Below, piece by piece: positions 10,959-21,092 of a stretch of 64,000 nt of DNA. A program made the position numbers and the translations under genes. The stretch covers positions 96,427,152-96,491,151 of the forward strand of contig OV050030.1 in NCBI GenBank assembly GCA_920105625.2, written 5' to 3'. The notes below the pieces were generated by a model that was not told the DNA's origin, did no database searches, and saw nothing but the letters and a program-made list of their open reading frames with translations. Numbering within the stretch: position 1 is the stretch's first letter; each line of letters begins with the position of its first letter. Origin of the DNA: Clusia tigrina (lineage: Eukaryota; Arthropoda; Insecta; Diptera; Clusiidae).

Positions 10959-11251
10959 TGTTTATGGGAATGGTAAGCCTTTTTACCAACCGCTTGAACC
11001 ATTCAATTTTTAAACGACCGATAATAAAAACTGCAACTACGTGTGCTTAAGGTATATGATCAACTGGGGAGAATTTTATTTGCACAGTGCAAGCTATGCT
11101 AATACATTAAAAATACATATACAAAATTAAACGAGGAGAGAGAGAGAGAGAGAGAGTTAAATTAAGAGAGTTAAACATTGTTATATTAAGAGACATTGTT
11201 ATATTACTAAAATACGAGTATTTATAATTAAATATAGTGTTACTACGAACA
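10959..11251 (-). repeat. Solo LTR of the BEL1 family inside Jockey-A ORF1
   Basis: This 293-bp LTR starts TGTTTATGGG and ends CGAACA. Both sides carry the 5-bp target duplication AACGT (10954-10958 and 11252-11256). LINE ORF1 sequence resumes on each side. No internal BEL sequence remains, so it is a solo LTR left by recombination between two LTRs. It is in the same site and orientation as the BEL1 LTR at 5967-6263. Confidence 0.93.
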
Positions 11252-11256
11252 AACGT

Positions 11257-11842
11257 CTTTATGCATTCTACGCCTTGTACGTATATAGGGGGTGGTTTGT
11301 TTAAACCTTTTTTTCGGTCTAGTTGTTTTTTCTTTTTCGGACTCATTTTGATCAACTTGTCCACTGTGCGAGGGTTCAGCAAATTCGTCATCATCAACGG
11401 TCAAAGCAGCAAATCTGTTTTTTCTTTCTGAAGTAGTATCGCTCAACCAGTAGTTTGATAACTTACTTTGGCTTGGGTTTTTTGCTATTTCTTGCTTTTT
11501 GTTAGTGTTGGGCGTTCTTTTCGCTTTATCTGTCGTGGGTGAGGTTCGTGCTCTCTTTGGTAGCGATTGCAGTTGACTTACCTGCACGCCTTTTAGTGGA
11601 ATTTGCACACAGGCAGAAGAACATGTTGATGTCGCAGTTGTAGTCGAGAACGTAGTTGTTCTACCGTACGTAGAGAAGGCAGATGTTGTTGTTGCTGACG
11701 AATTTGTTGTAGTTGTCGCACAATCCACTACTATACTGGAACAGGACATTATTGGAGGTTTGTCATGTGCACTCCACGAAGAGTGGAGTGACTCACTCAT
11801 AGATCTCGTTCTCTCCCACGGGGGAGAGAGCTGCACACTCAT
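11257..11842 (-). pseudogene. Jockey-A copy 2 ORF1, N-terminal part
   Basis: Starting at the ATG at 11842 this gives the same protein as copy 1, with few differences (for example a G to D change near residue 27). Unlike copy 1 the frame stays open through the KKRFKQTTPYIRTRRR region in one frame, while the conserved NKPPPIYVQGVECIKTF stretch is in a neighbouring frame. ORF1 then breaks at the LTR. Confidence 0.75.
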
Positions 11843-12119
11843 GGCGTTTACCGACTATACTTTGTTTATTAGTTTTTTAAAAATTTTATATAGTATTATT
11901 TTTGATATATTTTAATCTTATTTATGTATGTATGTAAAATATCACGAAAAACAAAATTTTTTGGTGTGGTTACTCTAATCACTTATTATGGCCAGAGTCC
12001 ACTGTGGCAATACCACACACAACCGGGATTATTTTATTTGTGGTCTCTTTCAACTTTTAACTCATATATGTATATACAAGTTCCTTTGTTTGTTTGATTG
12101 TTTATTTATCATTTTTAAT

Positions 12120-12176
12120 AAATGTGAGTAAGTCGATAGTCGTCAATTCTGTGTATATGAAGATTATGTTTGTAAC
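12120..12176 (-). repeat. Inverted fragment of the 7.7-8.6 kb tandem repeat
   Basis: The run from AATGTGAGTAAGTCGATAG to GTTTGTAACG is the reverse complement of about 8094-8156. It sits where the Jockey-A 5' region should continue, and is followed by ATTACACGTCCGTTTA, which resembles 7290-7305. It marks the right breakpoint of the duplicated Jockey-A/LTR segment. Confidence 0.7.
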
Positions 12177-12200
12177 GATTACACGTCCGTTTAATTACAC

Positions 12201-12519
12201 GACCGTCTTTATACGTGTGTATTATAAGCCATTATGGTATTTATAAAAAAAAAGCTCTACGGCACAAAATTAGTCTAACATTTTTTATAGTAAAGGTTTG
12301 AAGGTATGAATACTACTGCTTGTTGGTCCGCGGGAGGTACAGCTCCTGCCTCCAATATATAAGAGGTTTTCTCCTGGGGCCCGCTACTTGGGGACTCGTC
12401 CTCTAGGTGTTACAAGCTCTCCCGAGGAACCTAATTAATTGTGGCTATTACTACACCTAAATCAACTAAGTTATAATACATTACATAAATAAAGAATGCA
12501 GCAAAAATAAAGAACCCTA
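12201..12519. other. Unassigned GC-richer stretch
   Basis: No open frame of note. 12330-12440 is richer in G+C than its surroundings (CCGCGGGAGGTACAGC, CTCTCCCGAGGAACC) and looks like a TE untranslated region. It may be the 3' end of the element that encodes the endonuclease-like fragment next to it. I see no repeat of it in the window. Confidence 0.3.
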
Positions 12520-12873
12520 TTATGATGAAATTGTAACACAAACTGCATCATGGTAACTGTAAATCGTTTCGTAAGTTTTCGCCTTGATTGAATTACTGTC
12601 CATATTAGAGAAAGCCCATTCTATGTGAGTATTTCCTGAAGTGGTACTCTTATCTCTACATAAAAGAGATATTAAGCCGTTTTCCGTTAGGATGTCTTCT
12701 ACTTGGTCACAGTCACTGCCACGACATATATTAAAATCTCCTAATAGAAAAATTCTCTTATTGACAGAACAGACGGTACTTAAAATATTTTGTAGTTCTA
12801 TTTTTAGTAATCCTGACGGAATGGATATCTCTATATTTATATACAATGATTTCAAAAGTGAATTTACCTTCAT
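12520..12873 (-). pseudogene. Endonuclease-like fragment, possibly of Helentron type
   Basis: This 117-codon frame has the core of an EEP (exonuclease-endonuclease-phosphatase) fold: LLGDFNICRG for the catalytic D-x-N, TTSGNTHIEWAF in the position of the I-D-W/H segment, and SYHDAVCVTIS in place of the terminal S-D-H. The spacing and the THI...YHDAV ending resemble, from memory, the endonuclease tail found with Helitron2/Helentron helicases in insects rather than LINE endonucleases. No Rep or helicase domain is nearby, so the assignment is tentative. The missing first half and altered catalytic residues suggest a dead fragment. Confidence 0.45.
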
Positions 12874-13799
12874 GTAATTTCTTGCTATATAAATACTGAA
12901 CTGAATCTGCTAGCTCAATTTTAACATATATAATAATACAGTTTGAATGCCATCAGAAGATTATTCATAAGAATATAGGACGCTTGGTTAAAAAAATTTA
13001 AAAAAAAACTGAATGTTTTGTTACTGATTTCATGTTATAATCCGCCATTTTGTACACTTCACTATACGTTGAATGCCATCAGAAGATTATACGTAAGAAT
13101 AATTGACGCGTACTTAAAAAAAAATTTTTTAAAAACCAGAAAAACCGTCTTTTATCTGGACCACCCCATTTCTTTTGTATGACTTTATAAAGTCAATAAA
13201 CTTTCTTTCTTAAATTTGATATAGGTCCAAAGGTTTAAGAATCTATCTATACAGACCGTAGCTCATAAAGTGCATCTCTAATTTTGTTATTTTTGGTTTG
13301 TGTTTTATACTATCACTCTGAAGCTTCATATGAAGTTTCGTTGACGAGCCTTGATTAAGGCCCCTAAAATGAGTACTGGTTAATTGTGGGTGTGGCAGTA
13401 TAGGTCGTAAGTTATAATAATATGTCAATAGTGGGTGTGGCCGTAGAAATAAAACGCCCATTTTTTGTGTGGTGTTTAATGTTAGTAACCGCAACATTCC
13501 TGTGAAATTTCGTTGATAAATCTTTAATAGGAACACAGTAATGATTTTTGGCTAATTGTGGGCGTGGCAGTTGTATTACGGTATCCATATTCTGCACACA
13601 CACTATTATGGACCCCATGTATATTGCTGAAAATTTTTATTCCGCTGGCATCAATACGAGCATAGGTAGGCTAATTTTAATTTTAGACCCGATAGTTCCT
13701 TATATCAAAAGTGTTCCTTCAAGTAAAATTTCGTCCGTTAATCTCTACCAGATCTTAAGTTTTTAATATTTGTTAATAGTGTGCGTGGCAGTAAATATA
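12874..13799. other. Noncoding repeat-derived flank
   Basis: No gene. A 25-30 bp segment starting GAATGCCATCAGAAGATTAT occurs twice (about 12945 and 13071). From 13370 on, three spaced copies of GTGGGTGTGGCAGT-like sequence occur. This style is common in fly TE noncoding sequence. The CsRn1-type element inserted at its right edge. Confidence 0.5.
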
Positions 13800-13996
13800 T
13801 GTGGCGACACCACTACCCCCACCCAGTTGTCGGGTACGCCAACGCAAGCAGGCGCTACTTCCGCGCGCCATCTATTAACACGCTGTGCGACAGCGACAAC
13901 CGGACACTAGCCTGTGTTGGCTGCTGAACAACACACTTCGTGTTTCCGGCCTTTCATTCAACCCTCTTTCTTTTTCTGTGCTGAAGCTGCGGTGAC
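13800..13996 (+). repeat. Left LTR of the CsRn1-type element
   Basis: It starts TGTGGCGACACCACTACC and matches the right LTR closely. The internal CACGCTGTGCGACAGCGAC segment is shorter and inverted relative to the right copy. Downstream CGGTGACCCCAC resembles a tRNA-Trp primer site (TGGTGACCCC), as expected for the CsRn1 clade. Confidence 0.82.
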
Positions 13997-13999
13997 CCC

Positions 14000-14553
14000 A
14001 CTTCAGAGGGGTCGCGCTGATACCCGCAGCCCCAGCCGGCACCGAGATCGCTCCACAGCGCCTAGCCAATGTTGGTACCATCAGAAATATGGGGCGACAG
14101 CACAGCAGTGCCGACCACCGTGTATCTTTGCCGCCGCCTCGACGCCGTCGGGAAACTAGCGCTGCCGACGCCGACTTGGGCGAACGACGCCGGCCGTCCA
14201 CCAACCGAAAAACGCCTACACGTGACGGATCGAACGACATCCACTCGCTTTCTCGTGGACTCGGGTTCAGTGGTCTCCTTACTGCCGAGGGGAACGGTCG
14301 CCCGCAAACTACAGCGTCGCCGATAGCCTCATACGGGCAGCTCACGCTGAAGCTGAACCTCGCCCTGCGGCGGGATTTTACTTGGGCGTTCACTGTGGCC
14401 GATGTGCAAACTGCCATTCTCGGGGCGGACTTTCTTGCACACTATGGGCTCCTGGTAGACCTGAGGGGACAACGGATCGTAGACCCCCTTACCAATATCG
14501 CGGCAACGGGCCGCATGGACTCGGCTCGGCATCTCCACAGTGGCTCGCATTGA
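14000..14553 (+). pseudogene. CsRn1-type gag end and protease
   Basis: One frame at about 14068-14122 reads CWYHQKYGATAQQCRPPC, the CHCC gag motif that marks the CsRn1 clade instead of a CCHC knuckle. The protease follows ([16 protein letters not shown], catalytic D-S-G, about 14247-14295), then in a shifted frame [19 protein letters not shown] (about 14396-14452). The start of gag is missing: only about 70 bp separate the LTR from the gag motif, so most of gag has been deleted. Confidence 0.8.
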
Positions 14554-14559
14554 TGCACC

Positions 14560-15956
14560 TGTGGGACCACATAGCGACCGGAGAGCGCTTCCTGCAACTC
14601 GCTTCTCGAGCAGGGGTCATGGCCACTGTACCAGACTTGCTGGTACAACACTTCATCGTCACGGAGGGCCCTCCCGTTTTCGAGCACCCTCGTAGACTCG
14701 TCGGTGAACGACTAGCTGCTCCCAAAGAAGAGTTCTCTGACCTCCTCGACAAGAGGGTGGTACGCCCATCATCGAGCCCATGGGCTAGTCCGCTACACAT
14801 GGTACCAAAGCCGAATGGAAGCTGGCGAGCCACTGGCGACTACCGCCGTCTCAACGCGTGTACCTTGCCAGACCGATATCCTCTACCGATCATCGAGAAC
14901 CTGATCTAGGAGAGCCGGGGAAAAGTCTTCTCTGTAATCGATCTGCAGAAAGCCTTCTACCAAATCCTGGTTGCCAAAGCTGACATCCCGAAAACGGCAG
15001 TCACAACACCTTTCGGTCTCTTCGAGTTCGTGGGTATGCCATTAGACCTGCGTACATCCGCGCAAACGCTTCAGCGGGTAATTAATCACCTACTGAGGAA
15101 ACTTCCCTTCGTGAGGGGCTACGTAGACGACCTGCTCATCGCATCCGAGACGCATGACGAACCCCTGCACCATTTGAGCCAACTGTTTGAGACGCTGAAA
15201 GCGGCGAATCTACGCATCAACATGGACAAATGCTAACTCGGTGCTCAGGAGGTTACATTTGCTGGGTATCGGGTCGAGATCGAGGCGATCGACGCCTTTC
15301 CAAGTCCGAAAGACTCTACCCAGCTGAGACGTTTCCTGGGTATGATCAATTATTACCGCAGGTGTATACCGCACGCCGCGGAACTACAGGCCCCCCTCAA
15401 CGAACTTCTGAAAAACCTCACGAAGAAGAAGCCGGCGATTAACTGGACGACACAAACGGAGCAGTCCAAGGCGAGTATCGCAGCGGCCACAGATTCAGCA
15501 TTCCTCTCGCCTACCGCGCCAATCGCTCTCTACACCGACGCATCGAGCAGCGCCATCGGAGTGGCACTCAACCAAAAGCAACCCGATGGGACCTGGAAGC
15601 CTCTGGGGTTCTTCTCTAGGAAGCTCAATCCCCCAGAAACTCGCAATAGCGCCAACGACAGTGAGTTGCTCGCGGTGTATGCCACAGTCAGACACATCAA
15701 GAGGATCCTGGAGGCACACGTCTTCACAATTCACACGGACCACAAGCGGCTTAACTTCGCCGCACACCAACTCTCGGACAGGCAACGCCGAGGCAGAGCC
15801 AGCACCTGGAGTACGTCCTCCAATTCAACGCACGATTTGTGTACGTTCCCGGGGGGGAAAACGTTGTGGCAGACGCACTTTCGCGAACCTGTACGGTCTC
15901 GTTACCTTCCATCCTCGACGAAGCCACTATCTGCCTGGAGCAAGCCTCAGACGTAG
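14560..15956 (+). pseudogene. CsRn1-type reverse transcriptase and RNase H
   Basis: RT motifs in order: [39 protein letters not shown], a stop at about 14908, DLQKAFYQI, GMPLDLRTSAQTLQR (usually MPFGLRNA) and the catalytic YVDDLLIAS. A second stop follows NMDKC near 15236. The connection region (RRFLGMINYYRR) and RNase H (ALYTDASSSAIGVAL, NDSELLAVYATVRH, HTDHKRLNFA) follow in frame to about 15790, then the frame shifts and ends with a PGGENVVADALSR segment. Two stops and the altered MPLDL show it is inactive. Confidence 0.9.
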
Positions 15957-17336
15957 AGCTGCCTCACCTGCTGGAGAACCCGCGTATCCAACTGGATCGT
16001 CTCGTTTTCAACGACAGCGAGATCTACCGTCTGGTTACCGATGGGGCGACTCGGCCCTATTTGCCACCCAACCTGCGTCGAGCGGCGTTTGGCATCGTAC
16101 ACGGATCATCCCACCGGAGTGATCGAGCAACGGCGAAACGTCTGCCAATGCCGTGAATGCCAACCATGCCAACGCGCGAAGGTCCATCGCCACAATCGCG
16201 CCGAGTTGCAAAGCTTCGGGGAGACAGATGACAGGTTCTGCCACGTTCATGTTGACCTGATCAAGCTACCGCTGATGAGAGGACTGTCACACTGCCTGAC
16301 CTTCATCGACCGCTTTTCCCGATGGCCGGTGTCTGTCCCACTCCCGGACAATCGAGCTGTGACCGTCGCACGAGCGTTCTCCCACAGTTGGGTCTGCGAT
16401 TTCGGCACGCCACTCATCATCACCTCCGACCAGGGGGGTCAATTCGAGGGGGAGCTATTCACGGCTCTCGCGAAAATGATGGGCGCTAACCATGTTCACA
16501 CAACGCCTTACCACCCACAGTCAAACGGCATGGTGGAGAGACTACACCGCACACTAAAAGCAGCCTTGATGTGCAGTCCAGACACACCATGGCCAGACGC
16601 CTTGCCAACTGTGCTATTGGGGATGCGGACGGCGTACAAAGAGGATCTCAAAGCAACTCCAGCCGAGATGCTCTTCGGCACCCAACTCCGCCTGCCGGGG
16701 GAATTCTTCGAACAACAGAACGACCCTACCACCCAACCGGTTTTCGTCGAGCAGTTCCGCAAGCTGGTAAAAGCGATCAGGCCAGTACCAGCGTCCAACC
16801 ACACGAGACAGAAGCCGTTCGTCTTCAAAGAATTGCGCACCTGCACGCACGTATTCTGCAAGCTGGACAAAATCCGGAGGCCACTCGAGCCGCCATATAC
16901 GGACCCCCACAAGGTAATCCGCCGGGTCAACGACAAGAATTTCATCATCGACTTAAACGGCGTCGAGAAAGCCATCTCTACGGACTGCTTGAAGCCGGCC
17001 CACCTCGAGGTGAGTTATTCAACATCGTCGCCATCGCTGCAGGCATCCCGATCACCATCGCCAACCCGATCGCCATCGCCGCAATCGTCGTCATCGTCAG
17101 TGACAAATGACCCAACAGCGATCCATCCAAGGAGTTATCTGAGGAGTCAAACAACGCCCCGCTCAGGGGACCAACCCTCACCACAGCCGGTGAGTCGAGC
17201 GACGAATCGGGTATCGTTCTCCGCGCCTCCTGCGCCGATCACTGGGGGAGGAGTACCTGTAGCGACACCACTACCCCCACCCAGTTGTCGGGTACGCCAA
17301 CGCAAGCAGGCGCTAGTTCCGCGCGCCATCTATTAA
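15839..17336 (+). pseudogene. CsRn1-type integrase
   Basis: After the RNase H tail at 15839-16156 a frameshift leads into a long open frame, 16041-17336. The zinc region keeps only CRECQPCQRAKVHRH; the conserved H-H part is damaged. The core has D (HVHVDLIKLP), D (IITSDQGGQFEG) and E (SNGMVERLHRTLKA), then GMRTAYKEDLKATPAEMLFG and a Ser/Pro-rich C-terminal tail. The frame runs through the polypurine tract into the right LTR, so the stop lies within the LTR. Confidence 0.9.
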
Positions 17337-17468
17337 CACGCTGTCGCTGTCGCACAGCGTGTTTATGGACAACCGGAACTAGCCTGTGTTGGCTGCTGAA
17401 AAACACACTTCGTGTTTCCGGCCTGTCATTCAACACTCTTTATTTTTCTGTGCTGAAGCTGTGGTGAC
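17258..17468 (+). repeat. Right LTR of the CsRn1-type element
   Basis: It starts TGTAGCGACACC after the purine-rich run ACTGGGGGAGGAG. It contains the near-perfect palindrome CACGCTGTCGCTGTCGCAC followed by AGCGTG (about 17337-17362), where the left LTR has a shorter version in the opposite orientation. The rest aligns well with 13800-13996. Confidence 0.82.
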
Positions 17469-18080
17469 GTGTTATAGAGCGTTTTGTGCAATTAAAAATT
17501 ATATTAATTACTGGACTTCTACATTAAAAATTATACTAATTACAACTTCTAGACATTTGCAGAAACGTATTTTATCAATTATTATAAATACGATATAACA
17601 AATAAATTTGCAGGAACGTATTTTATCATATATTGTATATACGATATAACAAATATTACTGATTTTTATATACCGCCCACCTTTTGCATAGTGTTTAGTA
17701 GGACCCACATCTCCATAACTGCCAAATTGCGTCACGATTCCATCAATCGGTCCGAAGTTATAGTCATTTTAAAAAAGGTGAAAAAACTTCCTTATATGGG
17801 AGGTAGGCGCGGTTTTTGTACAAATCGGCCCATATAGCAATCTGGTTCTGTATCTTTGTCCAGACTATACTTTTGCAAAATTTCATTAAGATAGCTCTAA
17901 CGGTGTAGAAAAAAAGTGGCAACAGACGGACAGACGTACAGACAGACGGACAAAATAAAAATAGCTTAGAAAGTGATTCTGATCATATCTGTATATATAT
18001 GTATACCCACCACGCCTCCTTCTTGAAATTGCAACCCCTCTCAAAAGCCCAAAATTAGTATACTCTATTTACCTATTTTA
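17469..18080. other. Noncoding repeat-derived flank
   Basis: No gene. Two imperfect copies of GAACGTATTTTATCA...CGATATAACAAAT lie at about 17560-17660. Positions 17660-18080 contain a run of CAGACGGACAGACG-type sequence and end in AAAGGGTATAAAAAT, a style common in noncoding fly repeats. It may be the other half of the repeat interrupted by the CsRn1-type element, but no clean junction is seen. Confidence 0.45.
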
Positions 18081-19242
18081 AAGGTAAAGGGTATAAAAAT
18101 ATATAATAAATTGAGAAATAAAAAAATTTACTTTTTGGCTACATTTTTCTTTTTTATATTTATATTTTAATGACTTGTATAACAGCTTAAACTGCTGTGT
18201 TGTTCTTTTTCTATCAATTCTTCAAATTCTCCATAATTCCATTGTTTTGGAGTACAATACACATAATTGTTTAAATTTTGTATTTTAAATACAGGTATAC
18301 ACGTCAACCAGAGAAAATGGAGAATCAAATTTCTCTTTCGCTGCTCTTGTATATGGGTTAGTGTATGTAGTAGTAATATGTGTGCTTTTCCTCTATTTCA
18401 GCGGACTGACCCCGATTTTGAATGGATTGACGAGTTTGACTGGACTCGCCTTTTTCTGATCTATGTCAAACATCACTTGATTTTGACATTGGTAATCGTT
18501 AAAGTTTGAAAATTATTTTGGCGCAAGGAATAATTTGCTGCTTTTGGGTCTTTCCCAGAAGCCTTATCCGGATATATGTTAGCATCAACACCTATAATGT
18601 AAAAGTTATGTTAATAATATAATAATTTTTAACTAATTAAAAGGGTTTTACTTTCAAAAAAATCGTGTTTTTCTTACCACACATGAAAGTTAAACAACTT
18701 GCCCTTGAGGACCTTTAAAATTAAAACTCACTCGCTGATTGTCAATACTAAACTTAATTATTTTATTGATTTTACATTAATTTATAACAATATTTTGCTC
18801 ACATGAAATTTTACTTACTGATAAATACATTTTCAATTCTTAAGACATAGAATAATGAACTCATTTGCTTAAAGGTAAAATATGCTGATTATAAATTAAA
18901 TAGGTAGCAACTCTTTCTGTGGAAATGCTACACTGTTGTTCTTGGGGTCATGGGTTCCAATAAGTGCAATGCTTTAATTGTTGTTAGTGGGTTTTGCCGC
19001 GAGTGTATTCAACTGTCGCCTAAATGAAGCGATATTGCTGATTTCATTCATCGTTTTTGGGTATAATGAACTATTATTGTTAGTGTAGTACGTTTCGTGC
19101 TAGCTTGTCGTTGTTGTGTGATTGTTGTTGTTGTGCTAACTTGAGCACCAGCACAAATTTCGGTAGTCTTATTCAGAAAATATATAAAATCTTAGAAATA
19201 TATATAATAATTAAAAAAATTTATATATAAATTAATATAATA

Positions 19243-19248
<6 letters not shown>
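18081..19248. other. AT-rich sequence without recognised genes
   Basis: No supported gene. A short open stretch at 18400-18500 follows a splice-acceptor-like CCTCTATTTCAG (about 18391-18402) but has no homology I recognise. Confidence 0.4.

Positions 19249-19322
<74 letters not shown>
19249..19322. repeat. (TA)n microsatellite
   Basis: An uninterrupted TA dinucleotide run of more than 70 bp. It lies at the outer end of the errantivirus-type LTR. Confidence 0.97.
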
Positions 19323-19326
<4 letters not shown>

Positions 19327-19329
19327 TAA

Positions 19330-19702
19330 AAAATATTAGGAGCTCGACTGCTGCAATAAAAACACTTGAGTTAAACCTTATAAATTTATTTATTTAATTA
19401 ATTAATTTCCCAAATTTATTAAAGTAAGCCTAACTTAATCAACCCAGTCCCGAACACAACTGTCCGCCTGTTCGTATTGTTCCTCGTTTTTCGCCTTCCC
19501 CATGACGCACCGACACATTCGTTACGCAGCTCCCTCGTAATGGTTGCCACCGGACATGGCCTTGGAGTCCCACAGGAACGAATTTCGCCACTTTGGAATG
19601 CGGGTGTTGTATTGCAGCGATACACAAAAGTACTGACGCCGCGGCAACTCTAACTGCCTAACGTGGGAACTGCGCAGCTAAGTTAAACAATGCGGGTTAA
19701 CT
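19330..19702 (-). repeat. Errantivirus-type 3' LTR
   Basis: On the minus strand the LTR begins AGTTAACCCGCATTG directly after the polypurine tract TTTAAAGGGGGAGG (19716-19703). Gypsy-type errantiviruses have LTRs that begin AGTTA rather than TG, so this matches that group. An AATAAATAAATTTATAAGG run (about 19397-19379) looks like the polyadenylation region. The 3' end is uncertain; no second LTR is in the window. Confidence 0.7.
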
Positions 19703-19711
19703 CCTCCCCCT

Positions 19712-20230
19712 TTAAAGGTCTGCGTCCCGCAGATCAGTAAGTGATTGAGCATCCTTCTTTGATTCATTGCGGAAGCTTTGCTTTAGCACTGAAAATTTTA
19801 TCGCAGGGAGCTTTGTGCCAATAGTGAGCACTCTCCAAGTGAGCCATGCGAAAATCAGGACTAAGATGAATCGCAGGACTTCAGAAAGGAGGAACGAATC
19901 ACTTTTTACTTCCAGGGAGTGCAACAGTTGTATGTTTCCTTTCGTCATTTGGTGCACAAGATTCAGATTCCCTGCTAGACTTCTATTAGTTATGGTCGAC
20001 AGCAGAGGAGATAGCATCTGGACACCTGTGGCACTAGTCCTCCAGTAGGTTTGATTGTTGATACATATGATTTCGATGTCTAGCTGGAGCATATAAGAGC
20101 CAGAAAGATAGTTAGCAGTATTACCTGACAATCATTGCAGGTGATGTAGCGGCAGCTCGATTGGCCACCATTGAGTAGTCGTGGAAGGCAATCGTGTTCG
20201 GATAGTAAGTCCAGATCTTCTTGTTTGCAG
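19712..20230 (-). pseudogene. Errantivirus env, C-terminal part
   Basis: Frame 20131-19712 (139 codons) ends just before the LTR, as env does in errantiviruses. It has one strong membrane segment near residues 85-107 (LRFILVLIFAWLTWRVLTI) followed by a basic tail, as expected of a membrane-anchored envelope protein. The upstream frame to about 20230 is Cys-rich (CLPRLLNGGQSSCRYITC), resembling errantiviral env ectodomains. The ORF is broken by frameshifts near 20130 and further upstream. No signal peptide or furin site is visible. Confidence 0.72.
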
Positions 20231-20371
20231 ACCATTGCTTGTTGTTAGATGAAGTCAGCTATTTCTGTTTCCATACTTCTGTTGTCTGCTACTGAGGCCT
20301 GTCTTGTGCTTGAGCTCCACCTGGTGCCCGTCTTACAGAGTGGCTCGAATGATCAGGAGGTTGTACCTCGT

Positions 20372-20800
20372 TTATGCAACCTTCGGCATCGAAAGCACAT
20401 AGAGCAGGAGCGTACCTTTGGTGTAGATCGGTGGTTCACTGTATTCGATGACTTCGATGACATTGCCATAAGGAAGAACCTCAATCTCGCTGATGACTAT
20501 CTTGACTATCTGACAGGCGCGGACCAGTTTTTCCACGTCCTCTTTCAAAATCGCCAATTTGTGTTGAACTTCTTGGCAAAACTTCTCTAAGTTATCGCGC
20601 TTCAGGATATGGTTCATGGCAGCGATCACTCCATTAGTCACCTGCAACAATTCTTTTGTTTCTTGAAATATTTCAGAGTTTACCTTGAACTCCTGGTTAT
20701 TGTTTCTTGTCAATGCGTTTTCAGAGCGCAGAGCCTCGTCCCAGTCTGATACCTTGGGTGTGTAGGCGGCCCACTTCCATGCGAACCCAATCCAGGCAGG
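20372..20800 (-). pseudogene. Errantivirus env, middle part
   Basis: The frame from about 20800 (AAYTPKVSDWDEAL) through 20713-20372 looks helical, with IFQETKELLQVTN and LAILKEDVEKLVRA heptad-like stretches, then PPIYTKGTLLLYVLSMPKV. It precedes the C-terminal part and follows the order of insect env proteins. It ends in a stop and the next piece is in another frame. Confidence 0.6.
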
Positions 20801-21092
20801 AGAGTCTTAATGTTATTGATGGGAAACAGGAAGTGATAGTGTGTGGAAATTAATATTAATATTAGTATTTTCTAAGTTAAAATATTTATTTTGTTTTTTG
20901 TCACTAGATAGGTTTGTTAGTTTTGTTTTTGTTAATAATTAGTTTTTTTTTTTTGTATCTCCATTTATTTAACTACAATCTGTCCAGCTGGACACTCAGT
21001 ACTACTTATATTAGATTTGGTTATAAACATGCTTTGCGTAAGTATTGTCGCATTTCTGATATCTGTGACCGTTTCTTTCTTATCCTTTCCCT

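Larger units (their letters stand above)
8646..12200 (-). mobile_element. Jockey-A copy 2: near-complete Jockey-type LINE, 3' truncated
   Basis: Read right to left this has a 5' region, ORF1 (11842 to 10218, split by a solo LTR), an APE-type endonuclease, the linker and the first part of the reverse transcriptase. It is cut at 8646 at the edge of a tandem repeat. The 5' end is altered: 12120-12176 is an inverted piece of that tandem repeat. Many frameshifts and stops are present. This clade transposes by target-primed reverse transcription. Confidence 0.85.
13800..17468 (+). mobile_element. CsRn1-type Ty3/gypsy retrotransposon with two LTRs
   Basis: The element has a left LTR (13800-13996), a primer site, gag with a CHCC-type motif, protease, reverse transcriptase, RNase H and integrase, a polypurine tract (about 17243-17255) and a right LTR (17258-17468). 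Its base composition is much richer in G+C than the surroundings, which marks it as a recent and distinct arrival. Stops and frameshifts occur in every domain. No convincing target duplication is seen; the exact LTR ends are uncertain by about 7 bp, because the TGGTGAC that should belong to the primer site also follows the right LTR. Confidence 0.88.

Noticed and set aside
13875..14417. 180-codon minus-strand ORF in the CsRn1-type element
   Set aside because: It covers the gag/protease region on the opposite strand of a G+C-rich element, where long chance frames are common.
18267..18509. 80-codon plus ORF with an internal acceptor-like site as a host exon
   Set aside because: No matching donor in phase and no recognisable protein; the evidence is weaker than for 25419-25565.
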